Virus record (IMG/VR): IMGVR_UViG_3300032323_000768
Span: 1-27,852 of that record
Source of the DNA: a virus
Strand: one strand, 5' to 3'
Length of the DNA stretch: 27,852 nt
Positions 14,540 through 21,953 of this stretch are shown here, in pieces. The translations under genes and the position numbers were made by a program. Every line of letters starts with the position of its first letter. The first letter of the stretch is position 1. The notes under the pieces are model-generated. The model saw nothing but the letters and a program-made list of their open reading frames with translations. It did not search any database and was not told where the DNA came from.

Positions 14540-15475
14540 TCAATTAAATTCACAATCAACCATAATCTCTGTCAGACATGCAACAAGATTGATCTCTTGA
14601 TCGGCCACAAAAGCACTCTGGTATTGATACTTTGATATAATCACTACTGCCTGAGGTATGCTCTCAGGCTTAAAGTACTCATACAGAGAGTCATAAACCT
14701 TACGATAAATACGCGCCGGTTCGATGTCAGAGTTGGTGACAACCCACTTTCGCATCTCGCTGAAGTTGCCTTCTTTGAGAAAGCCTACAAGTTCGCCAAT
14801 CTTTCTTACATCTGATATCTGAGATAGAGTACCAGCATCAATAGAGCCAAAAGCGGAATAACGCTGAAGCTCGTTGAGAGTCCTGCGATAATCAGGGAAG
14901 AACTTTTCGACAATCTTGATAAGAACCTGTTTATCATATTCAATGTTCTCCTTACTAAGAATAGTGGACAGACGAGTAAACAACTGCGCCGCCATTCTCG
15001 GCTTCTCTTCAGCGTGAAGAGTGAAGTCGATAACCGAACAACGAGAATGCAGAGCATCGATTAGACGAGACTTGAAGTTGCATGTGAAGATGAACGTGCA
15101 GTTATCAGAATACTCTTCAATCGCGCCGCGCAGACCAGCTTGTGCTTCTGGCGTAAGATAATCAGCCTCATCAAGAATGATAACCTTACGACCACCAGTC
15201 AGAGAAAGACTTGACGCATAGCCGCGAATCTTAGTTCGCAACATATCGATACCGCGCTCTTCGGACGAGTTTATGAACAGATGGTTCAACCCAATCTGTT
15301 CACACATAGCCATGGCGACAGTGGTCTTGCCAACGCCAGCACTACCAGTAAGCATGAGATTTGGAATGCTATTCTTATCGACGTATTCTTGAAAGACCTT
15401 TTTGATACGATCAGGAAGAATACACTCAGCGACAGTCTTAGGCCTATACTTCTCAACCCACAGAAAATCAGTCAT
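14540..15475 (-). CDS. 44: clamp loader large subunit gp44 (AAA+ ATPase)
   Basis: A 311-residue AAA+ protein like T4 gp44 (319 aa). It begins with LWVEKYRPKTVAECILP, the RFC/DnaX-type start. Walker A is GSAGVGKTTVAMA near residue 44, Walker B is VIILDEADYL near 97, sensor 1 is FTCNFKSRLI, and LHSRC is the SRC arginine-finger motif of clamp loaders. It hydrolyses ATP to open and close the gp45 ring. GGAG stands 8 bases before the ATG. It overlaps the upstream small gene by 8 bases. Confidence 0.96.
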   Translation of the reverse strand: MTDFLWVEKYRPKTVAECILPDRIKKVFQEYVDKNSIPNLMLTGSAGVGKTTVAMAMCEQIGLNHLFINSSEERGIDMLRTKIRGYASSLSLTGGRKVIILDEADYLTPEAQAGLRGAIEEYSDNCTFIFTCNFKSRLIDALHSRCSVIDFTLHAEEKPRMAAQLFTRLSTILSKENIEYDKQVLIKIVEKFFPDYRRTLNELQRYSAFGSIDAGTLSQISDVRKIGELVGFLKEGNFSEMRKWVVTNSDIEPARIYRKVYDSLYEYFKPESIPQAVVIISKYQYQSAFVADQEINLVACLTEIMVDCEFN

Positions 15476-15677
15476 TGTTCTTCTCCAAAAGAGTCATGAT
15501 AACTTTTCGCGCATTATCATGACCCAACTGCTGAACAAAGATGAGTTTAGCAGTTGAAGCCATGATACAGGCGAGCGCAAGTATGTCTTGTTGATCATCG
15601 CACATCATGATCTGTCTGTCAATAGGTTTCATCAACTCTCTCATGCGTGCCATGCGCTCTTCTGGCTTATATGCCAT
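15468..15677 (-). CDS. hypothetical protein, 69 aa, upstream of gp44
   Basis: A 69-residue, probably all-helical protein: a basic amphipathic N-terminus (KPEERMARMRELMKPIDRQ), a central ALACIMASTAKLIF helix and a C-terminal helix LGHDNARKVIMTLLE. It does not match T4 gp33. Its start codon shares a base with the DsbA stop (TAATG), and its 3' end overlaps gp44 by 8 bases, so it is produced with the clamp and its loader. I recognise no family. A small helper of replication or late transcription is possible from position alone. Confidence 0.68.
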   Translation of the reverse strand: MAYKPEERMARMRELMKPIDRQIMMCDDQQDILALACIMASTAKLIFVQQLGHDNARKVIMTLLEKNND

Positions 15678-15970
15678 TAAGGCACCGTATTCTTAATGAT
15701 CAGATCATACGACTCTTCGAATGCCTTGTTCTCTTCGACTTCCTGACCAAAGTTAGCCTTGAAGTACGCCTTCGCCAAACGACGAATCAACTTCTTATCG
15801 ACACCAAGTTCATCGTGAAGAGTGTTGATGATTTCCTTCTGAAGATCGCGTTCAGCAGAAATACGGGTCATGGAATCATTCATTTCCATGATTGCCTTCT
15901 TGAGCTTCTTACGCTCCATATCGTTCAGCGACGAAATGTTGATAGTAGGGGTATTCACAACGGTAGCCAT
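15677..15970 (-). CDS. dsbA: DsbA-like double-stranded DNA-binding protein
   Basis: A 97-residue protein whose C-terminal two thirds align by eye with T4 DsbA (89 aa): ISAERDLQKEIINTLHDELGV, DKKLIRRLAKAYFK, then a glutamate-rich stretch and SYDLIIK. In T4, DsbA binds double-stranded DNA around late promoters and its gene sits next to 33 and rnh. Here it lies between clamp and clamp loader. The frame opens earlier at 15991, but ATG 15970 has GGAG upstream and avoids overlap with gp45. The function is inferred from the alignment, which is moderate. Confidence 0.7.
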   Translation of the reverse strand: MATVVNTPTINISSLNDMERKKLKKAIMEMNDSMTRISAERDLQKEIINTLHDELGVDKKLIRRLAKAYFKANFGQEVEENKAFEESYDLIIKNTVP

Positions 15971-15971
15971 A

Positions 15972-16628
15972 TCACTTCTTCTCCATACCAATGAAATACT
16001 TCAGAGTTCCGGTCTTATTGACCCAACGAGAGAACTTATCAATCTTGATTTCAACTTCATAGTCATCAGGTATCACACGAAGATACTCGGTCTTGAATGA
16101 TGCAATGAAGTTCTTACCGTCATAGTCACCAATTCGAATTGATGCATAGTTCGAACTGTCGTTCTTCAATTCGTGAGTCTTGAAGAATAGACCGCCATCT
16201 AGACCAATCACAGAGATGTTAGGCAAACTATTCATCGCCGCAATCTTAAGCAACTTTTGCAACGAAGCGGCGGTGATGCTAAAACTCACATCTGGATCCT
16301 TCATCAGCAGTTGCTTATCTTCAGGTGGCGTCTTGATAAGATTTGGTGAACATGTATGATAGTTCAGTTTAATCTCGCCATCATCAAGTATAATCATGTT
16401 TGTGTCGAAAGTCAAATCAGGATTGTTGAGTGCAGAGATGTTACCAAGAAACTGATTGAGATCATAGATGCCAACCTTTTCAGGAAAGCTGTCTTGAACC
16501 TGTGCTTCGAACAGAATGACCTGTTCATGATTGATTGTCTTTTGAATATTGCCTTCTTGAAGAACAACACCCGAATTGATACCGGCAAAGTTCTTGAGAA
16601 TGGCAAGAGTATGTTCACTTAGCTTCAT
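15972..16628 (-). CDS. 45: sliding clamp gp45
   Basis: A 218-residue clamp subunit (T4 gp45 is 228 aa). The opening MKLSEHTLAILKNFAGINSG is very close to that of T4. Other shared blocks include VGIYDLNQFLGNISAL, LTFDTNMIILDDG and a C-terminal LKYFIGMEKK. Three copies form the ring that tethers polymerase and also activates late transcription with gp55. A strong TTAAGGAG lies 7-8 bases before the ATG. An extended -10 promoter is just upstream, inside the dNMP kinase gene. The start region resembles the T4 gene 45 RegA target. Confidence 0.95.
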   Translation of the reverse strand: MKLSEHTLAILKNFAGINSGVVLQEGNIQKTINHEQVILFEAQVQDSFPEKVGIYDLNQFLGNISALNNPDLTFDTNMIILDDGEIKLNYHTCSPNLIKTPPEDKQLLMKDPDVSFSITAASLQKLLKIAAMNSLPNISVIGLDGGLFFKTHELKNDSSNYASIRIGDYDGKNFIASFKTEYLRVIPDDYEVEIKIDKFSRWVNKTGTLKYFIGMEKK

Positions 16629-16640
16629 AATTTTCTCCTT
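16623..16640 (-). promoter_or_regulatory. possible RegA operator at gp45 start
   Basis: The minus strand around the gp45 start reads AAGGAGAAAATTATGAAG, which resembles the AU-rich RegA target at the T4 gene 45 start (AAGGAAAATTATGAAA, from memory). RegA is encoded in the same operon. The claim rests on similarity to one known operator and on an otherwise ordinary AT-rich ribosome site, so it is tentative. Confidence 0.4.
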
Positions 16641-16644
16641 AAGC

Positions 16645-17304
16645 TCAAACCACAGTATTCATTATAACAGGTCCGGTCATTACGCGCAACATGTGTTTTA
16701 CGTCAGCCTCAAGCATAGACATGGTGCCGTTATTGGATATAAGATAGTTAAACTGCTGACCGATCCAAGCCCATTCTGAATAATGAACATCTGGATACTT
16801 CGCATACATCTCATATTCGCCAGCTATGTTATGCCTGAATGCAGTATCAAACCATTCGGGTTCAGGACCACGAACAATGCGAACAACGAAGCCACCCCAT
16901 TTATGAATAGCTTCAATCTCATTTGGAAAACGAACATCAGGGATCACGAAGTTATTTTCGAACTCCCATTCTTGCTTATGCTTGATTTTGCGTTCGACAA
17001 CATCCACCCACAAATTTGTATGAAAGACGTTACGACCGGCTTCGGTGCCCATTAGCTGCATAGCAAGACGTGGTGTGAAATCGCGCTCAAGTCGGGCACT
17101 CCAGAAGTCATCTTTCGTTTCGCGAAACTTACGAGATTGATCTGTATCACCTTCTAGCAGATGCCTCGGCCATCCAAAGATGGCCGAGGTTGCATCCTTT
17201 ACAGCATCAGCAAAAGACAGTTTGGTGAAGTCATGATCGTCGACCAAGATATCACCAACCGTTCCCTTGCCGCTACCCGCAAAACCAACAAGTCCGATAA
17301 TCAT
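16645..17304 (-). CDS. 1: deoxynucleoside monophosphate kinase (gp1-like)
   Basis: A 219-residue P-loop kinase. MIIGLVGFAGSGKGTVGDIL is the Walker A region, followed by FTKLSFADAVKDATSAIFGW, the dNMP-binding helix typical of T4 gp1 (241 aa), then LAMQLMGTEAGR and FVIPDVRFPNE. It phosphorylates dNMPs to dNDPs. T4 gp1 also accepts hydroxymethyl-dCMP. One codon upstream is a TTG, but ATG 17304 in a TGATG overlap with the glycosyltransferase stop, with AGGA 8 bases before, is preferred. A promoter for gp45 lies in its 3' end. Confidence 0.9.
   Translation of the reverse strand: MIIGLVGFAGSGKGTVGDILVDDHDFTKLSFADAVKDATSAIFGWPRHLLEGDTDQSRKFRETKDDFWSARLERDFTPRLAMQLMGTEAGRNVFHTNLWVDVVERKIKHKQEWEFENNFVIPDVRFPNEIEAIHKWGGFVVRIVRGPEPEWFDTAFRHNIAGEYEMYAKYPDVHYSEWAWIGQQFNYLISNNGTMSMLEADVKHMLRVMTGPVIMNTVV
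16661..16669 (-). promoter_or_regulatory. extended -10 promoter for gp45
   Basis: The minus strand reads TGTTATAAT, a full extended -10 (TGnTATAAT), about 33 bases before the gp45 ATG. At the 17-base distance the -35 is only TTGCGC, which is poor but acceptable with an extended -10. It would allow clamp and loader synthesis independent of upstream genes. Confidence 0.6.
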
Positions 17305-18122
17305 CAAAGATTTCCTGTCATTTCTGCAATCTTGTTCATATCACCAGTGAAGGCATATGTGCCAACATGTTGAGTACGCATCCATGGGCAGAGCCAAATC
17401 TGACCACCAATCGCTCGCCAGTACTGACAGAACATGTAGTCTTCGGACAGGTAGCGATGACTGTCAGGATCAATCACAGTATCGAAGTATGCATGAATGT
17501 AGCGAGTGCCGTCAAAGTTTGCCTGACCAACATGATCGGGCTTGTAGTTCAAGTGAGGATACTCTTCTCTAAACTTATCAAATACGGCTCTCTTTACCAG
17601 CATTAAGCCTGTACCAATTTCCATGACCTCAAGAGGTTCCGAAACCTTAAACTGAGTGGTACCGGGAACAGGATTAAATACATAGTCACCAGTCAAGCCC
17701 TCAAGTTCAGCAGGATTGAACTTGGATGCATCAAAGTTAGGATCAGCAAGAACTCGCTTCGCACCGTTGAATACGTTTCGCCAGTTGATTGACTTCTTGG
17801 GATACGGACCACCAATAACATCCTTATCAAGCGCAACCAGAGCAAGTACGTCCTGTGGATTGAAAAGAATATCGGAATCGATAAAGAGAAGATGCGTATA
17901 TCCAGAACGAAGAAACTCATCAGCAAGATAGTTTCGAGCGCGGGTGATCAAAGACTCATTGAAGAGAAACGAGAAGCGAACTTCAATGCCATATTGCTGA
18001 CAAAGGCCTTGAAGATCAAGACACGCCTTCATGTACAAGCCATTGCAGTTACCGCCATACATTGGTGTTGCGACAAATAACTTGTTTTTACGAAGGGTTT
18101 GAACGTCGATTGATAGTTCCAT
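17304..18122 (-). CDS. GT-A glycosyltransferase in the replication region
   Basis: A 272-residue protein. KLFVATPMYGGNCNGLYMKAC is the N-terminal strand and helix, SLITRARNYLADEFL precedes the metal site, and YTHLLFIDSDILFNP carries DSD. IGGPYPKKSINW and MEIGTGLMLVKR follow, and YLSEDYMFCQYW is the catalytic-side motif of GT2-like enzymes. Similar proteins occur in T4-like marine phages. The frame extends to 18188, but ATG 18122 has GGAG 8 bases before it, and the longer form would begin upstream of the likely transcription start. Target unknown: host envelope, virion or DNA are all possible. Confidence 0.8.
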   Translation of the reverse strand: MELSIDVQTLRKNKLFVATPMYGGNCNGLYMKACLDLQGLCQQYGIEVRFSFLFNESLITRARNYLADEFLRSGYTHLLFIDSDILFNPQDVLALVALDKDVIGGPYPKKSINWRNVFNGAKRVLADPNFDASKFNPAELEGLTGDYVFNPVPGTTQFKVSEPLEVMEIGTGLMLVKRAVFDKFREEYPHLNYKPDHVGQANFDGTRYIHAYFDTVIDPDSHRYLSEDYMFCQYWRAIGGQIWLCPWMRTQHVGTYAFTGDMNKIAEMTGNL

Positions 18123-18141
18123 AAAGGTCACTCCATGAAAT

Positions 18142-18176
18142 AATAAAAAAGGGGCACCAGTATATAGCGCCCCTTT
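18142..18176 (-). terminator. intrinsic terminator after the winged-helix gene
   Basis: On the minus strand AAAGGGGC, a 13-base loop and GCCCCTTT form an 8-bp stem followed by further T residues and ATTA. It lies 20 bases beyond the winged-helix stop. The loop contains TATATA, the -10 of the next promoter, so termination and initiation signals share the same bases. Confidence 0.75.
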
Positions 18177-18188
18177 GTTGCTTGTCAA
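18161..18188 (-). promoter_or_regulatory. sigma70-type promoter for the glycosyltransferase gene
   Basis: TTGACA at 18188-18183, a 16-base spacer and TATATA at 18166-18161 on the minus strand. The predicted start, about 18154, falls in the 3' arm of the terminator hairpin, so the new transcript lacks the hairpin. The glycosyltransferase ATG is about 32 bases downstream. Confidence 0.68.
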
Positions 18189-18195
18189 ATCAGTA

Positions 18196-18411
18196 TTAGT
18201 CAGTCAAAGACATAAGGTAGTAAGCCTTGCGAACACCGTTGACGGTACGATAGTTCGTGTGAATCTCACACCCTTCATTGCGAAGGTCATGAACTCGCTT
18301 CATAACATTGCTACGCGGAACACGGGTCTTCTTTGCAATCATAGAAGCGGTGAGTCCGGGCGACTGAGTGTTATCAGCAAGAGCATTGAAAACCTTATCG
18401 ATCTGAGCCAT
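18196..18411 (-). CDS. small winged-helix DNA-binding protein
   Basis: A 71-residue protein. KVFNALADNTQSPGLTASMIAKKTRVPRSNVMKRVHDLRNEGCEIHT reads as a winged helix-turn-helix: helix 2 (TASMIAKKT), turn, recognition helix (PRSNVMKRVHDLRNEG), then a two-strand wing (IHTNYRTVNGVRKAYYLM). This resembles small HTH domains of the MarR or LexA-N type, with no additional domain. GGAG precedes the ATG. It lies between two hairpins behind the cobS-like gene. A role as transcription regulator of the neighbouring promoters is plausible, not shown. Confidence 0.75.
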   Translation of the reverse strand: MAQIDKVFNALADNTQSPGLTASMIAKKTRVPRSNVMKRVHDLRNEGCEIHTNYRTVNGVRKAYYLMSLTD

Positions 18412-18442
18412 ACTTTTTCTCCATTACAAATGGTCACTTTCG

Positions 18443-18476
18443 AAAAATGAGAGTATCGAGTGACCGTTCGACACTC
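18443..18476 (-). terminator. hairpin after the CobS-like gene, probable weak terminator
   Basis: GAGTGTCGA and TCGATACTC form a 9-bp stem with one G-T pair and an 8-base loop on the minus strand. After TC comes ATTTTT. It lies 13 bases after the CobS-like stop and could end that transcript. The TTGGGA...GATACT pair within it (17-base spacing) might also act as a weak promoter for the winged-helix gene. Confidence 0.5.
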
Positions 18477-18489
18477 CCAAACTTTTTGA

Positions 18490-19662
18490 TTAGAACGCGA
18501 CCTCATCAGTCAAGGGCTGTTCAGTCGTAGCAGCAGCAGGAGGAGGCGTGATAGTCTCATCAAGCTTCTTATAGAGATCGAGGAAAGATGCCTTCGTGTC
18601 AACATCAAAGCGGTTCAGGCAAAGCTGAATTGCCTTCTCGCGGTTCTGATTGAAGATCACATACGCCTCGCAGATGTGAACAAGACGGCGAGTTGAAATG
18701 ATCTCACTCACGGCGCCCTCATAGAAAGACTTACGAACGATGTCTGCCCAAGCAACCAACTTCTTCACGAAGTCGCCATCGATCACTCCCGACACAGAGA
18801 GAACATTGGTGAGAATCTTCTCTTCAGTCTTTGCGGGCGGATACTCTTGCTCCATCGTGATGCTGAAACGCTCAAGGAAGGCTTCGTTCATGACGTTGGT
18901 ACCAATGAAGCGACCGTCGTCAGAACCCTTACCCTTAGTGTTTGCAGTGGCAATGATATTGAAGCCAGGCTGCGGAGTGATCACCTTGTTGATCTTCTTG
19001 AGATAGATGGACTTGCCTTCGAGAACAGGCTGCAAGCACATCATCTTGTTAGAGCCAAGGTCAACTTCGTCGAGCAGCAGAACCGCACCACGCTCCATTG
19101 CAACGATGACAGGACCATTCTGCCAAACAGTCTTGCCATCTACGAGACGAAAACCGCCGAGCAAATCATCTTCATCAGTTTCGATGGTGATGTTAACGCG
19201 AACCATCTCGCGCTTTTCAGCAGCGCAAACCTGTTCGATCATCATAGTCTTGCCGTTGCCCGACAGACCGGTGACGTACATGGGATAGTACTTACCAGAC
19301 TTGATGATCTGGCGAACATCATTGAAGTTGCCAAACGGCACATAACCATTTGCCTTCTCAGGCACAAGACTGGAAGATGCAGGCACTTCAGACTTGATGT
19401 TGACCGCAGCGAGAGCCATGTCAGCAGCAGAAGTAGCTTCAATCTGAACTTGAGACTTTTCGACAATAGCCTCAACAGCAGAACCTAGATCAAGACTGTA
19501 GACACCACGAGACACGCGGAAGTCAGGATCATTAGTCAACCAAGCTGGCCACGTAATGTTGCGCTTGTTGCAGAGATCAGTGATCTGCTGGCGAGTGATG
19601 GTCTTCACATCACCAAGGTCACGCTTCACGGTAGCGAGAAAGTTGTTGCGAGCGGTAGACAT
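18490..19662 (-). CDS. CobS/MoxR-like AAA+ ATPase
   Basis: A 390-residue AAA+ protein. The N-terminal 105 or so residues contain a short helical domain (KTITRQQITDLCNKRNITWP) as in CobS-like proteins. Walker A is TGLSGNGKTMMIE near residue 131, Walker B AVLLLDEVDLGSNK near 194, sensor 1 NIIATANTKGKG, and LERFSITMEQEYP follows. CobS is the ATPase of aerobic cobaltochelatase. Phage relatives are known in T4-like cyanophages, but their role is not established. I chose ATG 19662 (AAGGA 9 bases upstream) because the one at 19686 coincides with the predicted transcription start. The CobT-like partner is directly upstream. Confidence 0.9.
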   Translation of the reverse strand: MSTARNNFLATVKRDLGDVKTITRQQITDLCNKRNITWPAWLTNDPDFRVSRGVYSLDLGSAVEAIVEKSQVQIEATSAADMALAAVNIKSEVPASSSLVPEKANGYVPFGNFNDVRQIIKSGKYYPMYVTGLSGNGKTMMIEQVCAAEKREMVRVNITIETDEDDLLGGFRLVDGKTVWQNGPVIVAMERGAVLLLDEVDLGSNKMMCLQPVLEGKSIYLKKINKVITPQPGFNIIATANTKGKGSDDGRFIGTNVMNEAFLERFSITMEQEYPPAKTEEKILTNVLSVSGVIDGDFVKKLVAWADIVRKSFYEGAVSEIISTRRLVHICEAYVIFNQNREKAIQLCLNRFDVDTKASFLDLYKKLDETITPPPAAATTEQPLTDEVAF

Positions 19663-19692
19663 AATCACGTTTCCTTCGTTGATCATGAGAGG

Positions 19693-19721
19693 ATTATAGG
19701 CGATGAAAGGGGTTGTGTCAA
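19693..19721 (-). promoter_or_regulatory. consensus sigma70 promoter for the CobS-like gene
   Basis: A perfect match on the minus strand: TTGACA at 19721-19716, a 17-base spacer and TATAAT at 19698-19693. The predicted start is near 19686, leaving a leader of about 24 bases. The -35 lies in the loop and 3' arm of the hairpin at 19706-19728. Confidence 0.9.
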
Positions 19722-19731
19722 CCCCTTTTTT
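19706..19731. terminator. 10-bp hairpin between the CobT- and CobS-like genes
   Basis: AAAGGGGTTG and CAACCCCTTT form a perfect 10-bp stem with a 3-base loop. Six T residues follow on the plus strand, while the minus strand has only three, within the stem. It stands 8 bases after the CobT-like stop and likely reduces read-through on the minus strand, and stops antisense transcription on the plus strand. Because the -35 of the cobS promoter is inside it, an operator is an alternative. Confidence 0.6.
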
Positions 19732-19739
19732 GTAACAGT

Positions 19740-21929
19740 TTAGGCTGCGTTCTTGATCTTACCAGCAACACGCTCCATAAAACGGCTGAGGAGCAGACGA
19801 TTGATCGACTTCTTTTCCGCAAATCGAAGAAACTCTTTAGCAGCCATTTTCTTCGACATTGTAGAATCAACCTTCAACTCTTCAACAGCCGCACTCTGAC
19901 GAAACGACTTCGGATTGATGACATAGTATTCATCATATCCTTCACTGGTTACGGGAACGAAAAACTTTTCATTCCACAACTGCGAAGCCTTCTTACCATA
20001 TTCGGTCGATGCGGTCGTCTCATTCAAGAAATGCCGCGAAACAGTAGTAAAGGCGGACGAATCATACATGAAGAAGCCGACAAGATTACACTCAGTACGA
20101 TCTTTCAAAATCTTCAACATAGTGATTGTTACGTTGCGGCTAGGACCGCTCATGTCGAACGTATACTCTTTCTTGGACTTCGGATCTTGATAGATGAAAG
20201 TTTTCTTAATGCGTTTTCCTTCAGGTGTGGAATAAGCAGATATGCTGTTATCCGAAAAACGATTCCAGTTACTTTCGCCGTCAGTGAGGAAGATCGTGTT
20301 AACAACCTGCAACTTGTACTTGTTACGGAAGTTATTCACAATCTGATCTGCCACAAAAATAGTTTCGTTCAAAGGCGTACCGTGCATTCTCTCACATGCA
20401 GGAACACGATCAGCCGCAGCCCAGAGATAGAGGTAAGCACGATTCAGTTCATTTGCATTCATGCGAGAAGACAGAACATTTCGAATCACAAGGTCATTGC
20501 TAAAAAACAAGTGTGCTTCGTTGTCGTGATTATCGCGCACAAAACGCTCATCAGCTTTTGCACCGTCGCGAAACAGATAAACCTCGAAGGGAATCTGCAC
20601 GCGCTTACAGAACATGGTAAGCGACATAAGCTGGCGAACAGTATACTTCAGATTGGACTGCATAGAACCAGACCAATCAAGAAACATAACGAAGCCGTGG
20701 TTCTTACCATTAGGCACAACCGACAGACGACGAAAGATATCATCATTGTACCGATACGAGTGCAGCTTGTTGGTATCGATCACACCAGTCTTTGCAATCG
20801 ACTGACGCGAATAGATATCAGCAGCCTTACGCTGTTCGAACTCTTTCACCATGAAAGAGATTGTGTTGTTCTCTTCATTACGAATCTTAGACAGTCCCTT
20901 ACCAATAGTCTCAAGCCAGTCAGCTTCGTACTGCCAAACCTTAGTGGCCTTATAGGTGTAAAAGTCCTCATGGTCTGCGAGAAACTTTTTGTAGTCTTGA
21001 ACGATCTTGGAGAGATCGGGCTTAGACATAGACATGTAGACATACTTCATCGTGCCATCAGCGAGACTCGAACGAGACTTTTCATAAGCCTCATCAGTTT
21101 CGGACTTGGGAATGAAATCTTCGTCAGTCTTACCACCGTCACGACTGCTTTGATTGTCCTCGTTTTCACGAGCATCATCGGAGTCGTCATACGACGAATT
21201 GCGACCGGTATTGCTGTCGTCAGTTTCTTCGCCGTCACCATCATCAAAAATGATGTCGCTATCTTCGTCGCCGTCTTCATCACCTTCGCCAATCATGAAG
21301 TCGTCAGATGCAAGTTCCTGATCATCTTTGCGAGAAGCGGCAAGACGATAAAGCTCTTCAGTCAGTTTGATAACATCTTCGAACGTCTCTGTCGTATCCA
21401 TACGATTAAGAAGACGACGCTCATCAGAAGAGAACTCAAGGCTTATCGTGATCGAACCACCCTTAAAGTAAAGGTTGGCACGGTCAATGAACGAAAGAGA
21501 ATTAGGATCACGACCGCTAAGACCGAAGAAGTCACGATCAATCAACTCCTTGTAACCAGCGAGGTAGTTGCGACGAGAACCAGGATAACGAAGCTTCTGA
21601 AGGCGGTCGATACGAGCATCCTCAACAACATTGAGAAAGCCCTTGACGGCCATCACGTAACGATTTTCCTGTTTGCCGTGAACATCTTGAGCGATACGCT
21701 TCAAGGCGTCGAGCCAACCTTCGCAAGGTGTATCAAGAGCGTGACCGACTTCGTGAATGATGAGCATATCATTCAGGTCTTCAGAGATACCCTGCCAGAC
21801 AGGCAACGTCAGGACTCGACGCTTCACATCAAACGATGCAGTCTTTGCGGTCGAGTCCTGACGGATAGAGATGTTTTCGGTGGCCAGCAACTTAGCCAGC
21901 AGAGACTTAGACTGAACAGTAGGGGTCAT
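19740..21929 (-). CDS. CobT-like protein: zincin domain plus VWA domain
   Basis: A 729-residue protein in three parts. The N-terminal domain has HEVGHA at 59-64 and NVVEDARID at 100-108, which together look like a gluzincin-type zinc metallopeptidase site (His59, His63, Glu103 as ligands, Glu60 catalytic). A very acidic linker lies at about 206-260. A VWA domain starts near 412 with the metal site D418-W-S-G-S422, T518 and D550. CobT, the partner of CobS, shares the acidic linker and VWA. Relatives annotated CobT or peptidase occur in T4-like phages. It has its own promoter and GAGG before the ATG. The substrate is unknown; remodelling or cleaving a target protein with the AAA+ partner is inferred. 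Confidence 0.88.
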   Translation of the reverse strand: MTPTVQSKSLLAKLLATENISIRQDSTAKTASFDVKRRVLTLPVWQGISEDLNDMLIIHEVGHALDTPCEGWLDALKRIAQDVHGKQENRYVMAVKGFLNVVEDARIDRLQKLRYPGSRRNYLAGYKELIDRDFFGLSGRDPNSLSFIDRANLYFKGGSITISLEFSSDERRLLNRMDTTETFEDVIKLTEELYRLAASRKDDQELASDDFMIGEGDEDGDEDSDIIFDDGDGEETDDSNTGRNSSYDDSDDARENEDNQSSRDGGKTDEDFIPKSETDEAYEKSRSSLADGTMKYVYMSMSKPDLSKIVQDYKKFLADHEDFYTYKATKVWQYEADWLETIGKGLSKIRNEENNTISFMVKEFEQRKAADIYSRQSIAKTGVIDTNKLHSYRYNDDIFRRLSVVPNGKNHGFVMFLDWSGSMQSNLKYTVRQLMSLTMFCKRVQIPFEVYLFRDGAKADERFVRDNHDNEAHLFFSNDLVIRNVLSSRMNANELNRAYLYLWAAADRVPACERMHGTPLNETIFVADQIVNNFRNKYKLQVVNTIFLTDGESNWNRFSDNSISAYSTPEGKRIKKTFIYQDPKSKKEYTFDMSGPSRNVTITMLKILKDRTECNLVGFFMYDSSAFTTVSRHFLNETTASTEYGKKASQLWNEKFFVPVTSEGYDEYYVINPKSFRQSAAVEELKVDSTMSKKMAAKEFLRFAEKKSINRLLLSRFMERVAGKIKNAA

Positions 21930-21953
21930 GTGTGCCTCACAAATCTTGATTAC

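Noticed and set aside
15468-15677. The 69-residue protein as T4 gp33 (late co-activator).
   Set aside because: It lacks the gp33 C-terminal clamp-binding segment and shows no alignment with gp33 by eye.
18847-19488. A 213-codon plus-strand frame opposite the CobS-like gene.
   Set aside because: Same reason: it lies over conserved Walker motifs on the other strand and its composition does not look like a real protein.
19740-21929. Naming the CobT/CobS-like pair as cobalamin biosynthesis genes.
   Set aside because: There is no CobN-type subunit or other cobalamin gene in the window, and the N-terminal HExxH site points to another activity.
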